5,885 nt of DNA from Spirochaetaceae bacterium (GTDB lineage: Bacteria; Spirochaetota; Spirochaetia; DSM-27196; PWMO01), in NCBI GenBank assembly GCA_003558175.1, contig PWMO01000549.1, positions 1 to 5,885 on the forward strand, read 5' to 3'. A program made the position numbers and the translations under genes. This document shows, piece by piece, positions 5,697 through 5,885 of this stretch. The notes under the pieces are model-generated. The model was not told the DNA's origin, did not search any database, and saw nothing but the letters and a program-made list of their open reading frames with translations. The first letter of the stretch is position 1. The number at the start of each line of letters is the position of its first letter.

Positions 5697-5809
5697 CTAT
5701 TTTATCACGGCATCCCGCACTATTTTTCGCGGCGTGAACGGGATTCCGGCCGGTTTTCCCGTGCTGGCGTAGCTTTTCTACATCTGCCCGATCTATTGTT
5801 TCAAAGAAC
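5697..5809 (-). pseudogene. Short frame-disrupted remnant upstream of the HepT-like gene
   Basis: On the minus strand one frame reads FFETIDRADVEKLRQHGK. A second frame, overlapping the end of the first, reads AGIPFTPRKIVRDAVIK and stops at TAG 5699-5697. The two look like neighbouring parts of one C-terminus separated by a frameshift near 5750-5765. There is no start codon with a ribosome binding site, and the longer frame beginning at a TTG at 5850 runs through the terminator hairpin, so its N-terminal part is not coding. The stop lies 28 nt before the HepT-like ATG, the spacing expected of an operon partner. A nucleotidyltransferase-type partner is possible from position alone; the sequence does not show it. 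Confidence 0.3.
5699..5707 (-). promoter_or_regulatory. Possible extended -10 promoter of the HepT-like gene
   Basis: The minus strand reads TGA followed by TAAAAT, an extended -10 arrangement with no clear -35 box. Transcription from here would begin near 5692, about 23 nt before the ATG, so the leader would consist almost wholly of the hairpin at 5669-5686. Motif evidence only. Confidence 0.35.
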
Positions 5810-5834
5810 AGAAAGCGGGAACAAGGGTTCCCGC
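5803..5834 (-). terminator. Intrinsic terminator of the minus-strand gene at the right edge
   Basis: On the minus strand GCGGGAAC-CCTT-GTTCCCGC is a perfect 8-bp stem with a 4-nt loop (5834-5815), followed by the T-rich tail TTTCTGTTCTTT (5814-5803). It begins 5 nt after the stop codon at 5842-5840, a classic Rho-independent terminator position. Confidence 0.82.
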
Positions 5835-5839
5835 GTGTG

Positions 5840-5885
5840 TTATCTTGCAATCACCGCCTGGATGTGCTCGGTCTCAACGGTCGGA
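5840..5885 (-). CDS. 3' end of an unidentified minus-strand gene (partial)
   Basis: The last 14 codons read PTVETEHIQAVIAR and stop at TAA 5842-5840. The intrinsic terminator 5 nt downstream supports this as a real gene end in this frame. Too little is visible to name a family. The gene is transcribed towards the HepT-like remnant but separated from it by the terminator, so they are probably independent units. Confidence 0.5.
   Translation of the reverse strand, partial: PTVETEHIQAVIAR

Overview
The window (about 5.9 kb, GC-rich) is a piece of a bacterial chromosome. It carries the end of a pyruvate dehydrogenase complex operon, then a lone transporter gene, then a degraded region. The organism cannot be fixed from the sequence. 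The homodimeric-type AceE, the single-lipoyl AceF and the HepT-like fragment fit several phyla; a free-living spirochaete or a proteobacterium are guesses only.

Positions 1-3435 (+ strand) hold the 3' end of aceE (E1), all of aceF (E2) and all of lpd (E3). The gaps are tight: 12 nt between aceE and aceF, and an 8-nt overlap between aceF and lpd. Both downstream genes have good Shine-Dalgarno sequences, so this is one operon. Together the three proteins convert pyruvate, CoA and NAD+ to acetyl-CoA, CO2 and NADH. The lipoyl arm of AceF carries the acetyl group and Lpd reoxidises the arm. The gap 3436-3647 contains small hairpins but no convincing intrinsic terminator. It ends in a good sigma70-type promoter placed so close to the next ATG that the transcript may be leaderless.

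Positions 3648-4835 (+ strand) encode a 12-TM major facilitator superfamily transporter of unknown substrate. It has its own promoter and is not obviously linked to pyruvate metabolism.

Positions 4836-5257 contain no supported gene. They hold a large imperfect inverted repeat, two small palindromes next to an extended -10 motif, and on the minus strand a 58-codon open frame that looks coding-like but has no start codon.

Positions 5258-5885 read on the minus strand. A HepT-like gene is broken: its N-terminal and C-terminal parts lie in different frames, and the helical segment expected between them appears to be missing. Its start codon sits at the foot of a hairpin that includes the Shine-Dalgarno sequence. 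Just upstream is another short, frame-disrupted remnant. At the right edge is the last stretch of a minus-strand gene, followed at once by a textbook intrinsic terminator. The most interesting part of the window is this decayed, probably toxin-antitoxin-like locus. I see no evidence of an intact new system.
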